This document shows, piece by piece, positions 1-14,173 of a stretch of 64,000 nucleotides of DNA. The notes below the pieces were generated by a model that ran no database searches, was not told where the DNA came from, and saw only the letters and a program-made list of their open reading frames with translations. The position numbers and the translations under genes were made by a program. The stretch is from positions 1-64,000 of the forward strand of contig NW_001799388.1 of the NCBI RefSeq assembly GCF_000165425.1, in the 5' to 3' direction. Position 1 is the stretch's first letter, and every line of letters starts with the position of its first letter. This stretch comes from Paramecium tetraurelia (lineage: Eukaryota; Ciliophora; Oligohymenophorea; Peniculida; Parameciidae).

Positions 1-785
1 CACCCATCAAATGGCTAAATGTTAAAGTCTTTACATTAATAAACTTCATATATATCAGTAAATAATGAAAAATCTCTGATTCCAAACCAAGAAGTAGAGC
101 CATCTGTTTAAGTTAATACCTCTATTCTAAGATTTTCATTTTTATGTTCAAAATCTGATATTTCAACTTATATGACGGTGAAGTTTTATCATATTTTAAT
201 TGAAGATAGTACTTATGAATTTGAAGATTAAGTTGCTACCAATTCGTTATCAATTTTTATTTTTGCTGTTGATGTAGGATAATTGAATATCAAGACTTTC
301 AAGTTAAAACTAATCATACTATGATGCTTCAAAGCAAAATCTTTGATAAGATTATCCCCTTATGATCTTAAAAAATTGAAACCTATATAGATTTATTATC
401 AATACCTGTACACGATGATATTTATTAGGAAACTATGTTGTTAGTCATCCATCCATCATCTAAAGATATGGAGGAGAAAACTTTTTTATTAAACGATTAA
501 TAAACTAATTCCCAAAGATTTTGAGTAGTATTTTCCACATTTAAATTAAATTCAGAAAATCCCCAATAATTCTCATTAGAGACCATAGTAATTTAAACCG
601 AAGAACTTGAGTGAACAATATTTTGTGATATTTAATATGATCCATATGGTGGACAATTGTTTGTAAGACTGAGTTGGGAAGTTAAGATAAGTAGTTAAAG
701 GTTGTTATCAACATATAAATAGAATTTATATTAATAAGAGGATTTACTATCTTCATAAATATAATTACATCCAAAGTTTAAATGA
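1..785 (+). pseudogene. Decayed gene with C2-domain-like text
   Basis: The start of the window reads as protein in frame 1, then passes through a plausible 32-nt intron (246-277) into frame 0, which stays protein-like to about 782. A stretch near 630-670 (DPYGGQLFVRLSWEVK) resembles a beta-strand pair of a C2 domain. That frame carries in-frame TGA codons at 363, 522 and 612 and ends at TGA 783. I found no GT-AG introns that remove them. The upstream part lies outside the window, so the start is unknown. Most likely this is a pseudogenised paralogue; an unrecognised exon structure is the alternative. The family call is weak. Confidence 0.4.
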
Positions 786-1332
786 CAGGTTGATTAAATC
801 ATGTAATGGAAGCTCAAAAGTTTTTGAAGTTAAACCATTAAAATAGTAGTTTAAGCATTGGTTCATAATTACTATGTTTGATAATCCACAATTTACCACA
901 GAATAACTATGATATTCCATTTAGTAAATATTCCAATCTTAATATAACAATAACATACCAAAGCTTGTTGATGTAAAAGCTCCATAAAAATTACTATAAA
1001 TTAGTTCTGATCTACTAATTGTTATTAAGAGGACATAAACTTTCACAAAAAATAGTGTTTTCATTGTAGATATCTCTTAGTTCTATAAAATTCAAAAAAA
1101 AATTGATTTATTTTATAATTATCAGCCTCTATAATTCTATTAACTCCAAAATAAATTAATTAGAAATCACTGTCAAAGCTAAATGCATATTCAAGACATC
1201 TTATTCTAATATGATACTTAAATTTATTAAATATTTATTTGTAATTTAAAAATATACTTATGTAAATATATCAATTTTATTTTTAATTCGCTTGGTTTAT
1301 ATTAAATTAGGAAGATAAACTGGAGCATAGAA
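786..1332. other. AT-rich stretch without a confident gene
   Basis: Between the decayed gene and the tRNA one plus-strand frame stays open to about 1260, but its composition is close to AT-rich background and no motif is visible. It may be the continuation of the upstream relic. Confidence 0.4.
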
Positions 1333-1413
1333 GTCAGTTTGGCCGAGTGGTTAAGGCGGTGGACTTGAAATCCACTGGGTTTACCCGCGCAGGTTCGAAT
1401 CCTGCAGCTGACG
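1333..1413 (+). tRNA. tRNA-Ser (anticodon UGA)
   Basis: A full cloverleaf can be folded. The 7-bp acceptor stem pairs GTCAGTT with AGCTGAC (one G-T pair). The D-arm contains GGTTAAGGC. A 5-bp anticodon stem GTGGA/TCCAC encloses loop CTTGAAA, so the anticodon is TGA (reads UCA and related serine codons). A variable arm follows, and the T-arm is GCAGG-TTCGAAT-CCTGC. The discriminator is G, as in serine tRNAs, and the extra arm also fits the class. No intron. CCA is not encoded. Confidence 0.97.
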
Positions 1414-1414
1414 A

Positions 1415-1420
1415 TTTTTT
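1415..1420 (+). terminator. RNA polymerase III terminator (T6)
   Basis: Six T residues begin two bases after the discriminator base of the tRNA-Ser, the usual Pol III stop signal. Confidence 0.85.
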
Positions 1421-1699
1421 CTAAGGTTGAATCATATTTGGATATAATCGATGGTTAAAATAATTCTTTCAAAAAAGATAAATAGTTATATAAGGCTACT
1501 ATCTTAATTGATCTCAGGTGGTTTAATTAGAACTGTCTAGTTCAAGTTGTCAATCATTCTAAAAGAATTTTAAGAGTTTTTTTATTGGAAAGGTTTTATA
1601 TTATTTAGCTTAGAAAATTTAAATGATTTCTTTCTTTTTGGTCTTGTCAATTCAAAATGATCTTACAATCCTTCAAGTTTTTAATTTATATTAAATACA

Positions 1700-2760
1700 A
1701 TAATGAGTTTAATTATCATCCTACAATCATTAATGTTGGTCTGGATATAAACTTTAATAGAATTAAATTAATGAGAATTATTAATTAAAACCTAATAAAC
1801 ATAGGATTTAAGAATGTATTCTAATTATATTAAATATTAAATTATAGATCACTTAAATTTTATATATTGATTTAAAAAATATTCCAACACGAAAAATAGT
1901 AGTTCCTAATGTTATTTATTTTATATTTATCCAACTTTCTAAAAATGACTTTCCTACTGCTATAACTATACATAATAATATATGAAACAATGAAGAAATC
2001 ATAATGAAATTATTTATAAAATGTACTTTAGTGACTAATAATAATGCAAATTTATAGAATCAATAATCCTTTCATTTCTTAATCATACTATTAGAACGTT
2101 TATTCAATTTTATTTCCTTTTTATTTGTCTACATTCCAATAATATTATTAAAACTTCTTAATTTCTTGTTAATGCTTTCTAAATACAGAAGTCTCATCTT
2201 TTAATTTCTATAATTTGATATGGATAAATAGATTTTTTTGAATGTTCATTTCATATTCTTTAAACTGTTTAATTTTATTTTTCATTTAAGATATTTATTT
2301 AATCTTTGCTTTAGAATTCATTTTAGATTACTAAAAATTCATTCTTTATCAGAATCCTAAAATTAGTTAGTTTAAAGACACTTGATTTCTTATATTTGTC
2401 TTAGTTAATATAATATGAGTAACTTATTGATTTTTTAAGTCTGATTATCTTTTAACATTCTTCTCATAACCAGAACTTATGAGAAACTTCTCTTTATAAG
2501 GTTTCAAGAAACTTTCTAAAATCTACGCTTTATAATCCAAAATATTAATCTAGATGTAACTTTAACAAGTGTCTTGGATACTTTAGATTTATGAGAATTA
2601 TTTTCTGTCCCTTCAGATAAAATATCAGAATGAGTTTCTGTTTCATCAATTTTTTCAATTCAAATTGGCTTTGGTTTTTTTATTTATTTCTTTAAGTAAG
2701 ATCAATATATAGAGGATTTGCTTTTTCCTTTCGAAGTAGGGATGTAAATTTGTTCTTACT
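1700..2760 (-). pseudogene. Minus-strand coding relic, several frame breaks
   Basis: On the minus strand from about 2700 downwards there are protein-like stretches rich in Glu, Ser, Lys and Gln (for example ETHSDILSEGTENN, and a Gln-rich stretch near 2130-2220). They change frame or meet TGA every 40-80 codons, and I could not join them by short introns. No family is recognised. This is best read as a decayed gene; a real gene with an intron pattern I failed to resolve remains possible. Nothing else is seen between the tRNA terminator and this relic. Confidence 0.3.
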
Positions 2761-2956
2761 ATTTTGCATACTCTCAAATAATTCAATTTAACAATAATTA
2801 AAATATATTTCGTTTAGAAAAAAAGGACTGATATTTATTTTTCATGGTAATATTAGAATTAAAGTAAGAATATCATAAAATAAAATGATTCATAGATATG
2901 AGGAATTTGATAATAATAAAATTTAATGTTAAATATGAATATATTGAAAATTCATT

Positions 2957-3106
2957 TCAACGAGGTGCTTTTTACTTAGTCTTTCTAATTCCAAACTTTT
3001 TTACTATTTTGATCTCTTTGGCATCAACCTTCATTTATTCTGAAAGTGTTTATTTTTAAATCCTTTACAAATACTCCTTATATTCCTTCTTCTTCTCTGT
3101 GGCCAT
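2957..3106 (-). CDS. Small basic protein (49 aa), possibly a last exon
   Basis: The reading starts MATEKKKEYKEYL and ends in a Lys/Arg-rich tail (GIRKTKQKAPR) before TGA. It is short, highly charged and probably helical. Upstream on the same strand (about 3110-3740) other protein-like pieces occur (EVWAFVSKEESSNKFKNN is the clearest), but they lie in shifting frames. This ORF may therefore be the 3' end of a larger, partly decayed gene. No family recognised. Confidence 0.35.
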
Positions 3107-3950
3107 CTCCACTTATTATTGTAATTCCTACTAAAATTAACTATACTTAGTATTGAGTTAATCTTCTAACTTGGTAAAATAATTAATTGTCACTTAATAA
3201 AGGTCCTACATGAGAATTAAGATATTTAATTTATTATAAAGAAATTATAATCAATCTATTAAGGATTTAATTAAATAAATAATAAATAAATATTAAGTTA
3301 TTATTTCTTTTTAGGAGTCTTGTTTTTACTTTGCTATTTTCTTTATAAATGTTTAGTTTCTTGAATATTTTATGTCTGAGTTCTATTATAATTCTAATTT
3401 TAGTATAATCCTGCAGTATTGTTGGCTACTTTCAGTGATTATTATTTTTCATATTCAGGATAAGTTTAGAGCTGAGAACTGAAAGTAGGTTATATTAAGA
3501 GTATTGATTGGAGACATACCTACACCATACCAAGAACTTTGATAGTAAAATTTAATTTATTAGAAGTATTATTTTTGAATTTATTACTGCTTTCTTCTTT
3601 AGAAACAAAAGCCCAAACTTCAATAGGCTAATGATTTTTTTAGTGATTCTTTAAATTTGTTTTAACTTCTTCAAATTTTCATAATTTTCTAAATATAGGG
3701 TTTCAGGCTAAGCACAAATAGGATCAGCTTGCTTATTTAATTATTTATATTTTTCACTAAATACTAATATATATTTTTTATTAGAGTATGTCTCTAAACT
3801 AGATAAGAGTCTCTCTTCTAAATGTAAGAAACCATTTTTAAATAAGACTCTTTTTAGAATATACAAACATAAGGGAAGTTTATGTTTTGGTTTCAGATAT
3901 TATTCTAAATAATTATTTATAAATCAATTAGTACTCTCTCAAATAAATAA
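3107..3950. other. Spacer with minus-strand coding-like fragments
   Basis: The minus strand at about 3450-3740 shows convincing protein text (a Glu/Lys/Asn-rich segment) that cannot be connected into one frame by GT-AG introns. The remaining bases are AT-rich. The final 150 bases should hold the promoter and short 5' UTR of the plus-strand gene starting at 3951. Confidence 0.3.
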
Positions 3951-5949
3951 ATGAGCAATTTCAACTTGAAATACAAATTGTTAGAGACTAATGCTGGAAT
4001 ATTATACTAAGCAGAGGAAGAAAATGAAAGGCAAAAAATAAATTACTATGCATATGATTTATCACCTGATTTTCAAGAAAGATGCTTTAAAGAGGAGGCA
4101 AAAATAGAAAATTGTAAATCAATTCGGCAGCATGTGAAATAAATCCTTTATTAAAATAAACCAAGGATTCTTTTTCAGTATTAGGATGGCTTAACTCTAG
4201 ATAGAATTATTTAAGAATATAGGGCAAAAAAGGAATCTATTGCTTTTACTGAAATTCGCCTCTATTTAATTTAGATTCTTGATACACTATACCATCTTCA
4301 TAGTCATTATATCTTAGGTCGAGTATTTTCAACTAAAAATATTCTCGATTGCTAAGGATAAATTTTATTCCTGGACTTTGGATTTGGCCCAAAAATTATG
4401 GAGTAAAATGTCGATTTAATTGCACCACCTGAAATAATTGAGAGTGTATTTCTTGAGAGAGGTAAAAATTGAAAAATACCATAGAATAATCTCATAATTA
4501 ATACAATATGAAGGTTGATTCTTGGCTATTAGGAGCAGTGCTGTATCATTTAGTTAAATTAAGTCCTATAAACACAATAGAAATAGAGAAAGGGAAAGTC
4601 AAATGCATGTAATTTAAAGACACTCCTGCATATTCCGCATATTTAAATAATAGAATAAACCAGAATATTAAACACATAGAAGCATTAACTGACAGATATG
4701 ACAAGGAGTTTTGCTACTTTATCTAAGGACTATTAACTTACGACCCTAATAGCAGGCTTTCATTTTTATAAATTTATAAACATAGTTTTATTTAAAACTT
4801 AAAAATTCCAAATTACCAAACTTATTTGTAATTTTATGAAAATTACAATGAATAACAATTGATCAAATAAATAATGTTGTACGAAGATCATGGTTCTAAA
4901 ATATTGAAGACTGGGTTACTTCTGAATGGATAAAATCTTTAATAACAAATCGTATAACCAGAGGACAAGTAAGAATATAAATATGTTATATTTAGCATTC
5001 CTCACTTGATTCTCGACAGTAATAGGTATATTCAAAACAATGAAGATATTGAATTTCCATTAACTTCATAAAGATTAAGTGAAAGTATTCAGTCGGAAGT
5101 AAAGGATAATAGTATAGAATATTTATTTGTGCATCAGATATAAGGCCTGAATGTAATTCTACTGTCTATATATAGGAATCTTCATTTTATTAAATATGGT
5201 TACGAATAAGAATGGAATTATTCAGATTTACATTTTTAGAACTAGTTGCTTAAGAACTTTAAGAAGAATTACCAAAAAAAGAGTTTAAGTTAGAGCATGT
5301 TTGTGCTTATTCTTTAAGAAAGATGGGATATTTAATTTTGATTGATTTATAAAAGAAAATCAATGAAGATGTTTTTCCCTGGAAAAGTCATCAACAGGAT
5401 AATTAAAAATGGAAAGACTTTTAGAAGGAAACTTAGAAATCTATTTTGGAAAACAATATCAAAAGGAAAATTATAGAGATGGAGCCGACCCTCAAAGAAG
5501 AATTTCTAACACATTGTAAAATCTATTTAGATGATTAAAGAATTGATAAGGTTATTCGAGAAGAATTATAAGCAGATGAGAGATGTTTCTAAACTTAAAA
5601 AATAGAAAGTCAACCAATTTATAAAACTTATTCTAATGACTTTTTGAAAAAAGGATATCGATAGATTATGTAAATGGCGTACAATTTTTTATAACGAGAG
5701 CAGAAACTCGCTAAAAAGCCAGAATTAAAATATAATACCTTATTGCTGAAAATTATAATATGCCATTTAATTAATAGGATATTCAATCTTGATAGATTAT
5801 CAGTTTCATTTAAAAGAATTTTACAAAGCAGAAACAGGCCTCCCTTAAGCCTGATTAGTCCAAATGAGATATATGAATACATTTGCAGAGATGGAGAAAA
5901 TGAAAAAATTCAAGATATTCAGTACCTTTTATAAGTTGAATCTGAATGA
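3951..5949 (+). CDS. Protein kinase-like protein with degenerate catalytic loop
   Basis: A 650-aa protein after removal of two 23-nt introns (4462-4484 and 5153-5175); the spliced length checks. Residues ~1-270 have a kinase fold: a helix C-type Glu segment, a hydrophobic E-helix (YLIQILDTLYHLHSHYILG), a magnesium loop LDFGFG near residue 141 and an activation-segment end APPE. The catalytic HRD loop is replaced by a GRVFSTKN sequence, and no glycine-rich loop is evident at the N-terminus, so phosphotransfer is unlikely (pseudokinase). The remaining ~380 residues are charged and Gln/Lys-rich with no family I recognise; they may mediate binding. Neighbours: the minus-strand kinase gene ends 237 bp downstream, so the two are convergent. 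Confidence 0.75.
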
Positions 5950-6186
5950 TTATATGCATAAAAATATAAAAAAAATAAATACCAAAAATAATTACCATTG
6001 TAAAATAAAACATATCAATGAAGTGCCATATCAATATTATTCAGTATAAAATTTTAGAATTCTTTACCTATTAGACTTTTTTGGGATTTTAAAAAAATCT
6101 AAAAAATCTATGTTCTAACATTTTAAATTTAACAGAAAAAATATTTAAATAACTTTAAAAAAATTAATACAACTTAATTAAAAAAA

Positions 6187-7214
6187 TCAAAAAGCCATAT
6201 AAGTTGAAGATTCTCTAATAGGGGATTAATACTTTAAATCCATAGGTGAAACACAAGTTTAGGCTTCCTATGATTATCTCAAAGGCGAACCAATGATGGC
6301 TTTCAAATTGACTTTACTTAAAGGTGAATTAGATTTTTAAACTGAGATGGATTGCCTTATCATCATCTCCTTTTAATTTCTCATTTTTTTGAACCATGTT
6401 CCAGAACCAATGCTTTGAGCAGTTGGTCTTCTATATGGCGATTTCTCGAGCATCATAAGTATCTGATCTTTGCACTCATAACTAATATCCTTTCTCATGA
6501 AGATATTATCGACATTCGGAAAATTATTATGTAATAATTCCTTGAATATTATATAAAAATACATATAAAACAATGCCTAAACTCCAAATATCGACCTTCT
6601 CACTTTGAGTTCTTATCTAAATCACTTCTGGTGGCATATACTCAATTGTACCACATAATTATGGAGAGACTTCCCCATAAATCATATTGGTTGCCCAAGT
6701 GAAATCTGCAAGTTTTACTTCATCTTGGTCTGTCAGAAGAATATTGGAGAGCTACAATTTGATTAATGAGATACTTTGATATCTCTGTGTAATATGTTAT
6801 TTTAATGTAAATGCTGGACTGCCGATAAGATTTATGAAAAATAATGGAAGGCTTTCTCTTCTTTAAAAGGGCCACTCAGTTATAACTTACGGAATAAGCA
6901 CCCTCCGCTACAATATTCTAGCATCATATAGAGAAATATGTCATCTTCAAAAGTATCTACCATAGCAACTATATTCGGATGGGACTAGGTTTATTATATT
7001 TTCATTTCATTCCTTAGATTTTATATGTCTTAGGCACTAAGAGACTTTTTAATGACCTTAATAGTTAGATAATTTATACAATTTTAGCGGCTAAGTATGT
7101 TCCATTACTTTCGCATTAAGCTAAGCACACAACACCATAAGCTCCCTTTCCCAAGACTTTCTCAAAGATTATGTATTTTCCTTTTGTTCCTTTGACTATA
7201 ACTTGCTAAGACAT
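6187..7214 (-). CDS. Ser/Thr protein kinase with DFT instead of DFG
   Basis: A 319-aa protein; three introns (7057-7079, 6752-6774, 6541-6562) and the length checks. Starting at Met in MSQQVIVKGTKGKY, the glycine loop is GKGAYGVV, the lysine is in AAKIV, the hinge is LEYCSGG, the catalytic loop is LHRDIKLSN, and the activation segment ends in PPE within GTIEYMPPEV. The metal-binding motif reads ADFTWA, so Gly of DFG is Thr. All other catalytic residues are present, so activity is possible with altered DFG dynamics. The tail (~60 aa) is Ser/Gln-rich. General layout resembles ULK/CAMK-type kinases; the subfamily is not assigned. Confidence 0.88.
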
Positions 7215-7678
7215 TTATTTATTTATTATATAAACTAAGACATATCAATTTGCACTTAACAGTATATTTTCTGTGCGTTTTTTGTTTGAATATTAGATAA
7301 CATGGTAATAAGTGATTTTGCATTAATTTCAACATCTGAACTAAAACACACTAAAACATGGAAATGGTTTTCTTGCATATTTTTGAGACGTCCATTGTTT
7401 ATTTAAAAATAATGACTTAATGATGACCAATAATTTTTTACTAGTTTTATAAATTAAATTTTTTAATAATATATATTATATTTTAGTTATTAATTAAATA
7501 TATTATAAATGAAATAGAAGGAAAATATTTATAAAGTTCATTAATCATAATTAAAACATTCAAACTAAATTATATTGTTTAAATTATTTTATTATTTTGT
7601 TAAAATCCTATAATTAAGATTACTAAAATCTAATTTATGTGATAAAAAAAAAACAAATTTGTTTCTCCAACTAAATTT
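7215..7678. other. Divergent AT-rich spacer
   Basis: 464 bp between the minus-strand kinase start and the plus-strand damaged gene. Poly-A/T tracts only; it presumably contains the promoters of both genes, but no element can be singled out. Confidence 0.4.
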
Positions 7679-8958
7679 ATGAAAAGATAGCGATCACAAT
7701 CCTGGGATACTTCTAATCATGATTCTAGTGAATTAATAAGATAATAATCGGAAAAACCCTTGAAGGATGAAAATGTTTGATGTTGCTAAATAAAGAGTAT
7801 TTTTGCTATGATTGTTAATCATCAAATAATTAAAGATATTTCTATCATTGAGACATATAAGGAAGTCGATAAAGTCTCAATCCATCAAAAAAACTATGTC
7901 AATTATGCGATAAAAAATAAAAACAGACTATTTTGATTATCCTGTTGCTAATAGATATTCTTAATTCAAAAAATTATATAAATAAGTAATTCAGAATATT
8001 CTATTATTTATGTAGTACAAACGAATGATTACGCAAAGAACATATATTACTATTGATTTATACAATATGTAAAAGGAAATGATTTAAAACCTGAATTTAT
8101 TAACTTTTTAGTAAGTTTTTCAACAAATTTAAGTTAGAAGATAAAGATGCTTTGCAAGAATTATAACCGTTTTCTGAAATCTACTAAGAAAGAAGAACCC
8201 TTTTAACTAGTTATTAACAACAACAAATACGATTATAACTCAAGAGATAATTTGCCCACTAATCAAGCTCGAAAGAATAACAATGACTTTTAGAGTAAGA
8301 TCCTACCTTAGAATAACTCCAAGAAATTATAAATCAACATCTATATCTTGGAAATTAGTCCAAGGTATTATTTTGGTTAATTAAAGAGTTTGAAAACCAT
8401 ACTTTCTAGTATATCTAAGATTAAATAGTTAGGACTATCCATCCATTGAAATACAATTTGGAAAAAGCCATTGAGATTTTAACAACTGCTAAATAGAAGT
8501 GGGTGACCTCTATGGTTTCTAGATAATTATTAAGAAAATTAGATGATAATAGATATATCTTATCAAAAAACCTATTTATGGCAAGTTAAATAATTGTTTA
8601 AGAAAGTAGTCTTTTTCTCATAAGAGACAAGATTAATTCTATTAGGTAAATAAGTATTATATTATTGTATCATTCTTATGCTCGAAATTATAAATAAGTT
8701 CTGGAGTATATGAAAATGGCATTAAAACAGTACTATCATTTAAAATATCTTTAATAAAGTTTAAAAAATTATAATTTACCCCTTTGCTTTTAAAGGAAGT
8801 AAATTATTTTGAGAAGAGTATAAAACAATTATAAATTTTAGAATCTGAATGAAATTATTATGCAATTAACTTAATGTCGTTTCTCCATTGAATTTTACAC
8901 AAGAAATTATATTTAATTGCATTATTAAATTTTGTTTGTTGTAAAAATACGAAAATGA
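7679..8958 (+). pseudogene. Damaged gene of unknown family, in-frame TGAs
   Basis: Begins MKRQRSQSWDTSNHD; a 21-nt intron (7775-7795) removes one TGA cleanly. From about 8103 to 8958 the reading is strongly protein-like and helical (Gln, Leu, Lys, Ile-rich, for example QHLYLGNQSKVLFWLIKEF) after a 23-nt intron starting GTAAGTTTTTC. However, TGA codons remain in frame at 7934, 8054 and within CAATGACTT near 8283, and one ~60-nt stretch after 7925 reads better in another frame. I infer a recently decaying gene; readthrough or assembly errors are alternatives. Its stop lies 12 bp from the 3' end of the convergent USP gene. No family recognised. Confidence 0.45.
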
Positions 8959-8970
8959 AGAATAACATAT

Positions 8971-10802
<1,832 letters not shown>

Positions 10803-10869
10803 TTTTAATTATATTATATAATCTAATTTCTAATAAAGAAATATTATATATATATATAGAAATGTAAAA

Positions 10870-13153
10870 TCATTCATACCTAAATTTAGTATTATTTTAT
10901 TGCATCAATAGAGGAAGAGATTGTAATTTGTATCCTTTTGGAGGATTCTACAATTTTAAACTAAACACCTTGGGTTTAAGATAGGCACCATTCATTCCCT
11001 ATGGATTGGTCTATTAATATGTAAATTGAGATGATATTATCTATTGTTTAGTTGGATTCTCTTATGGTTTCTCCTGTTCATTATCCTAATTTTATTTCTA
11101 AGAGAATTTAATATTTTTAGTATTCTTTTTAATTGCAAATTGTCTGACATTTTTAATTGCTATACCCTACAAGACTCCCTTAATTTATGAAAGTGGAGAT
11201 TAAATGTTTTGTCCATTTTGATACTGAATGTGCGAATTATTTAGTCTTTTGTCCTCCTTTCTTTACTAAAAAAAGTCCAAAATCTACAACTCAAACCCTC
11301 GTTTATCCGTTTAAGCATAATAATCTTTGATTGATTCCAATGACTATTATTAATAATCTTCATAAGGAACGTAATTATCATTGTCAACCTCGGGTATGGT
11401 ATTTATTTAATTTGGAGGTTGCTCTTCCCCCTCTTAAATTACTTCATTCCCTTTATTCTATTCATTTTTAATAATTGGAAATAAATTAGTATTGATTCTA
11501 CTCTGAATATGTTTATACAGAGTGCTTCTCTTCTCAAGTTAAATCTTCTTAGGTAAAGATTAAGATTTATTTTGAGAATCTTAATTTATTTATAGAGATT
11601 CCTTTTTCTGGTTTCTTCTTATGTCTAAATTAATTAAATAATAATTTACTTGCTCCAGTCCACTCCTCGTAGATCTTTAAAGAATGTTGTAAATATTCCT
11701 CATAAGATTTAGAACATGGATAAATCAATTCAAAATTACCCTTATTCTACGATTCATAGTCGTCTCGTTATCTTTAAAGTTATAATTTGATTTATTTCTT
11801 CTCTTCATTTGTTAGCTTTGTCTTTTTACCTGTCAAAACTCTCTTTTACATTTCATCCTTTTTCTATTAAATAACCTCATTCTTTGTTTTTAGATTGATA
11901 TTCATCAATGTAATAGTATCAGTTATTAAATTCTTTTTAATGTATTGATCCAATGGTGTATCAGCCGTAAAACTAGGTGTGTGATTGACTTCAAGTAAAA
12001 ATGGTTTCAAAGATCTGTCTATAAGAATATCAAAGCCAAGAATCTCAAAACACATATTATTAGCATAATTATCAACTTGGGTGTAATTTTATTGTAAAAT
12101 TGGCTAAACTGAACAAAATGTTTTTATTATTAAATCTTTTATATCATCCATCAATTGATCTACATTATGATTCTAATTTTTAATAAAATAATTACTAAAT
12201 CTCTTAGAAGTTGAAAAACACTTGACATACTTCTTTTGTGTCCAACATCCATTTTCTTTTCATCTTAATTGAAAATGAAATTTGGATTATCCTTATTTAT
12301 TGCATAATTTGTTAAATGCATGCATATATCCTCTAAATTGTTTAGGTTCGGAGCGATGTATGCTTGAGTTGCAAATCTTGCTAAGCCTTCCTTATACAAA
12401 TAAAGTCTTAAGGGATCGCAGCCACAAATCAACACGTACATTCTCAAATCAAATTTTAATCCGTCGATAAGAAGTGGCTTATGAATATATCTTTGTGCAA
12501 CATAATGTTCAGTAGGATTAATTGATTCTATGGAGCGAGTTAAGAAAATTCCTATTTATATAAAGTTGGAACCATACCTCTTCCTTAACATGATGCCTCA
12601 GGTTTGAGTATAAATGTTTTTGCCTTTCCAAATTATTGTTTGAAATCATTATACTCACTTGGTAACATCCAGGTTCTTGGATAAAAGTCATATTCTTCTG
12701 GGAACTGCTTTTGCATTTTGTTCAAATTCTTACCCAGATGGTTTTTGCGAGCCAATGAATACATGCCTGGAAAATGATTAATCTTCTGATGAGCTATAAT
12801 TATAGATATAAAATGTATGTTACATTGCATTTTGGCTAATGTTTCAGGGAGAACAGCATTGTCAGTCCAACAAAAATCCCAATTATTAATTTCCTAATAT
12901 GGAACATATTGTAGTTTGAACTTATAAATCATTTTTCCTACAAATTTCACTACGGGATACTGAGTGTCTATTTAGCAAAGTCTGAGATACCTGAAACATT
13001 CATTATTAAATTTTTATTTGTGTTTAAAAGCGATTTCTTTTTCTTCTTTTTATTTAACTCCTCATCACTCTCATAATCTTAGGATTAATCCTCGTTCTCC
13101 TCTTAACTATCTTCAAATTCTCCATTGAATATAATCTCTTTTTCTTATTTCAT
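10870..13153 (-). CDS. Tubulin tyrosine ligase-like protein, probable polyglutamylase
   Basis: A 728-aa protein with four introns (23, 26, 23, 25 nt); the length checks. It should ligate amino acids, most likely glutamate, onto tubulin tails in axonemes or cortical microtubules. The ATP-grasp core is visible from ~residue 60 to 430: FYPRTWMLPSE, the lysine/ATP segment FILKPEASCQGRG, DLRMYVLICGCDPLR, the MHLTNYAINK box, and FEILGFDILID followed by PFLLEVNHTPSF, which holds the metal-binding Glu and Asn. These boxes match TTLL4/6-type glutamylases best. The N-terminus is acidic with a Lys tract; the C-terminal ~250 residues are Gln/Asn-rich and basic, perhaps microtubule-binding. Confidence 0.93.
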
Positions 13154-13253
13154 CTACTGTTATTAAATATAATGTCTAATAATTGATCAAAAATAATGAT
13201 TTTTATATGTATTATAGAAACATAAATATAATTAATAATTAAAGAATTTTAGA

Positions 13254-13546
13254 ATGACTGATAATTCCAATTAACCTCTCAATGCTCATCATAATTACTC
13301 TTAGCTTCAAAGAATAGGGAAAAAGGATCACAAAGAAAACACAGTTTCAAAAAGAAATAAAAGTTTCATCCAAACCTCCAAAAACTAATGACCTGTTAAA
13401 ATTAAGATTGATCTAACTTTACTAGATTTATTTCTTCATCAATTTAGAAAAAAGAAATACTTTAATTGAATTAAGCTTCCTTTTAGGATGATCATATCGT
13501 TGAATTTCAAAAATTTACGAAAATGCCATTAAACCATAAAAGTTGA
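13254..13546 (+). CDS. Small unknown protein, splicing unresolved
   Basis: Starts MTDNSNQPLNAHHNYS and is protein-like for ~44 codons to TGA. A second protein-like piece in another frame (SSSIQKKEILQLNQ onwards) follows a possible 31-nt intron (GTTAAAATT...TTTACTAG) and ends at TGA 13544-13546. I could not find an intron joining the first frame to the second. Either a short intron escaped me or the gene is broken. No family recognised. It is divergent from the TTLL gene, about 100 bp apart. Confidence 0.35.
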
Positions 13547-14173
13547 TATTGCATTTGAAAATGAATTGGGATAGAGAGTTTGCATAATTTTATTCATTTA
13601 TTTTGTAATAGCATTAATTCTAAGGCATTACAAAATATTTTGAGTCTAAACTTTCTGTTTTAACATTACTTTCCTAATAGTTGATTAAAGATATTTTACC
13701 CTGCATATTGAAACTAGATTTTGATTAATTTATGATTTATTATTAATTGATTGATTTAAGAAAAGCATTACACATAGATTAATTTAATGTCATAACTTAA
13801 TTTATTATATTAAATTTTATATATGTACAATTTATTTTAATTTGTGATAAACGCAATTGCCTTAATCAAATTAGAAAGTTTTTTCTCACAGATTTTCTCG
13901 TTCTAGTGCAATTAACTATTATAATAAATTCTCATTCCAAAATAATCAAAAATATATTATAATCACTCGATTATAATGGAATTTGTAATGTTTAATTAAT
14001 TTTCATCACTAATTCTCTATGGTTTATATGTTCAAAAAACTGAGAAAAGATTAAATATAAAAGAATAAGCATTATAAAAATCACTTTAATCCACTCATCA
14101 ACCTATTACAAATTATCAACTCGTGGTAATAATATAGTAATTTTGATAGTGCTTAAACGTCAAATTATTTGGT
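13547..14173. other. AT-rich spacer
   Basis: About 630 bp rich in A/T runs between a small plus-strand ORF and a minus-strand gene. No coding or RNA feature is supported. Confidence 0.5.

Noticed and set aside
11255-11310. Fifth intron or frameshift in the TTLL C-terminus
   Set aside because: It came from miscounting a run of seven T; with the correct count the frame is open.
12282-12470. Plus-strand ORF of 62 codons
   Set aside because: Antisense to the ATP-grasp core of the TTLL gene.
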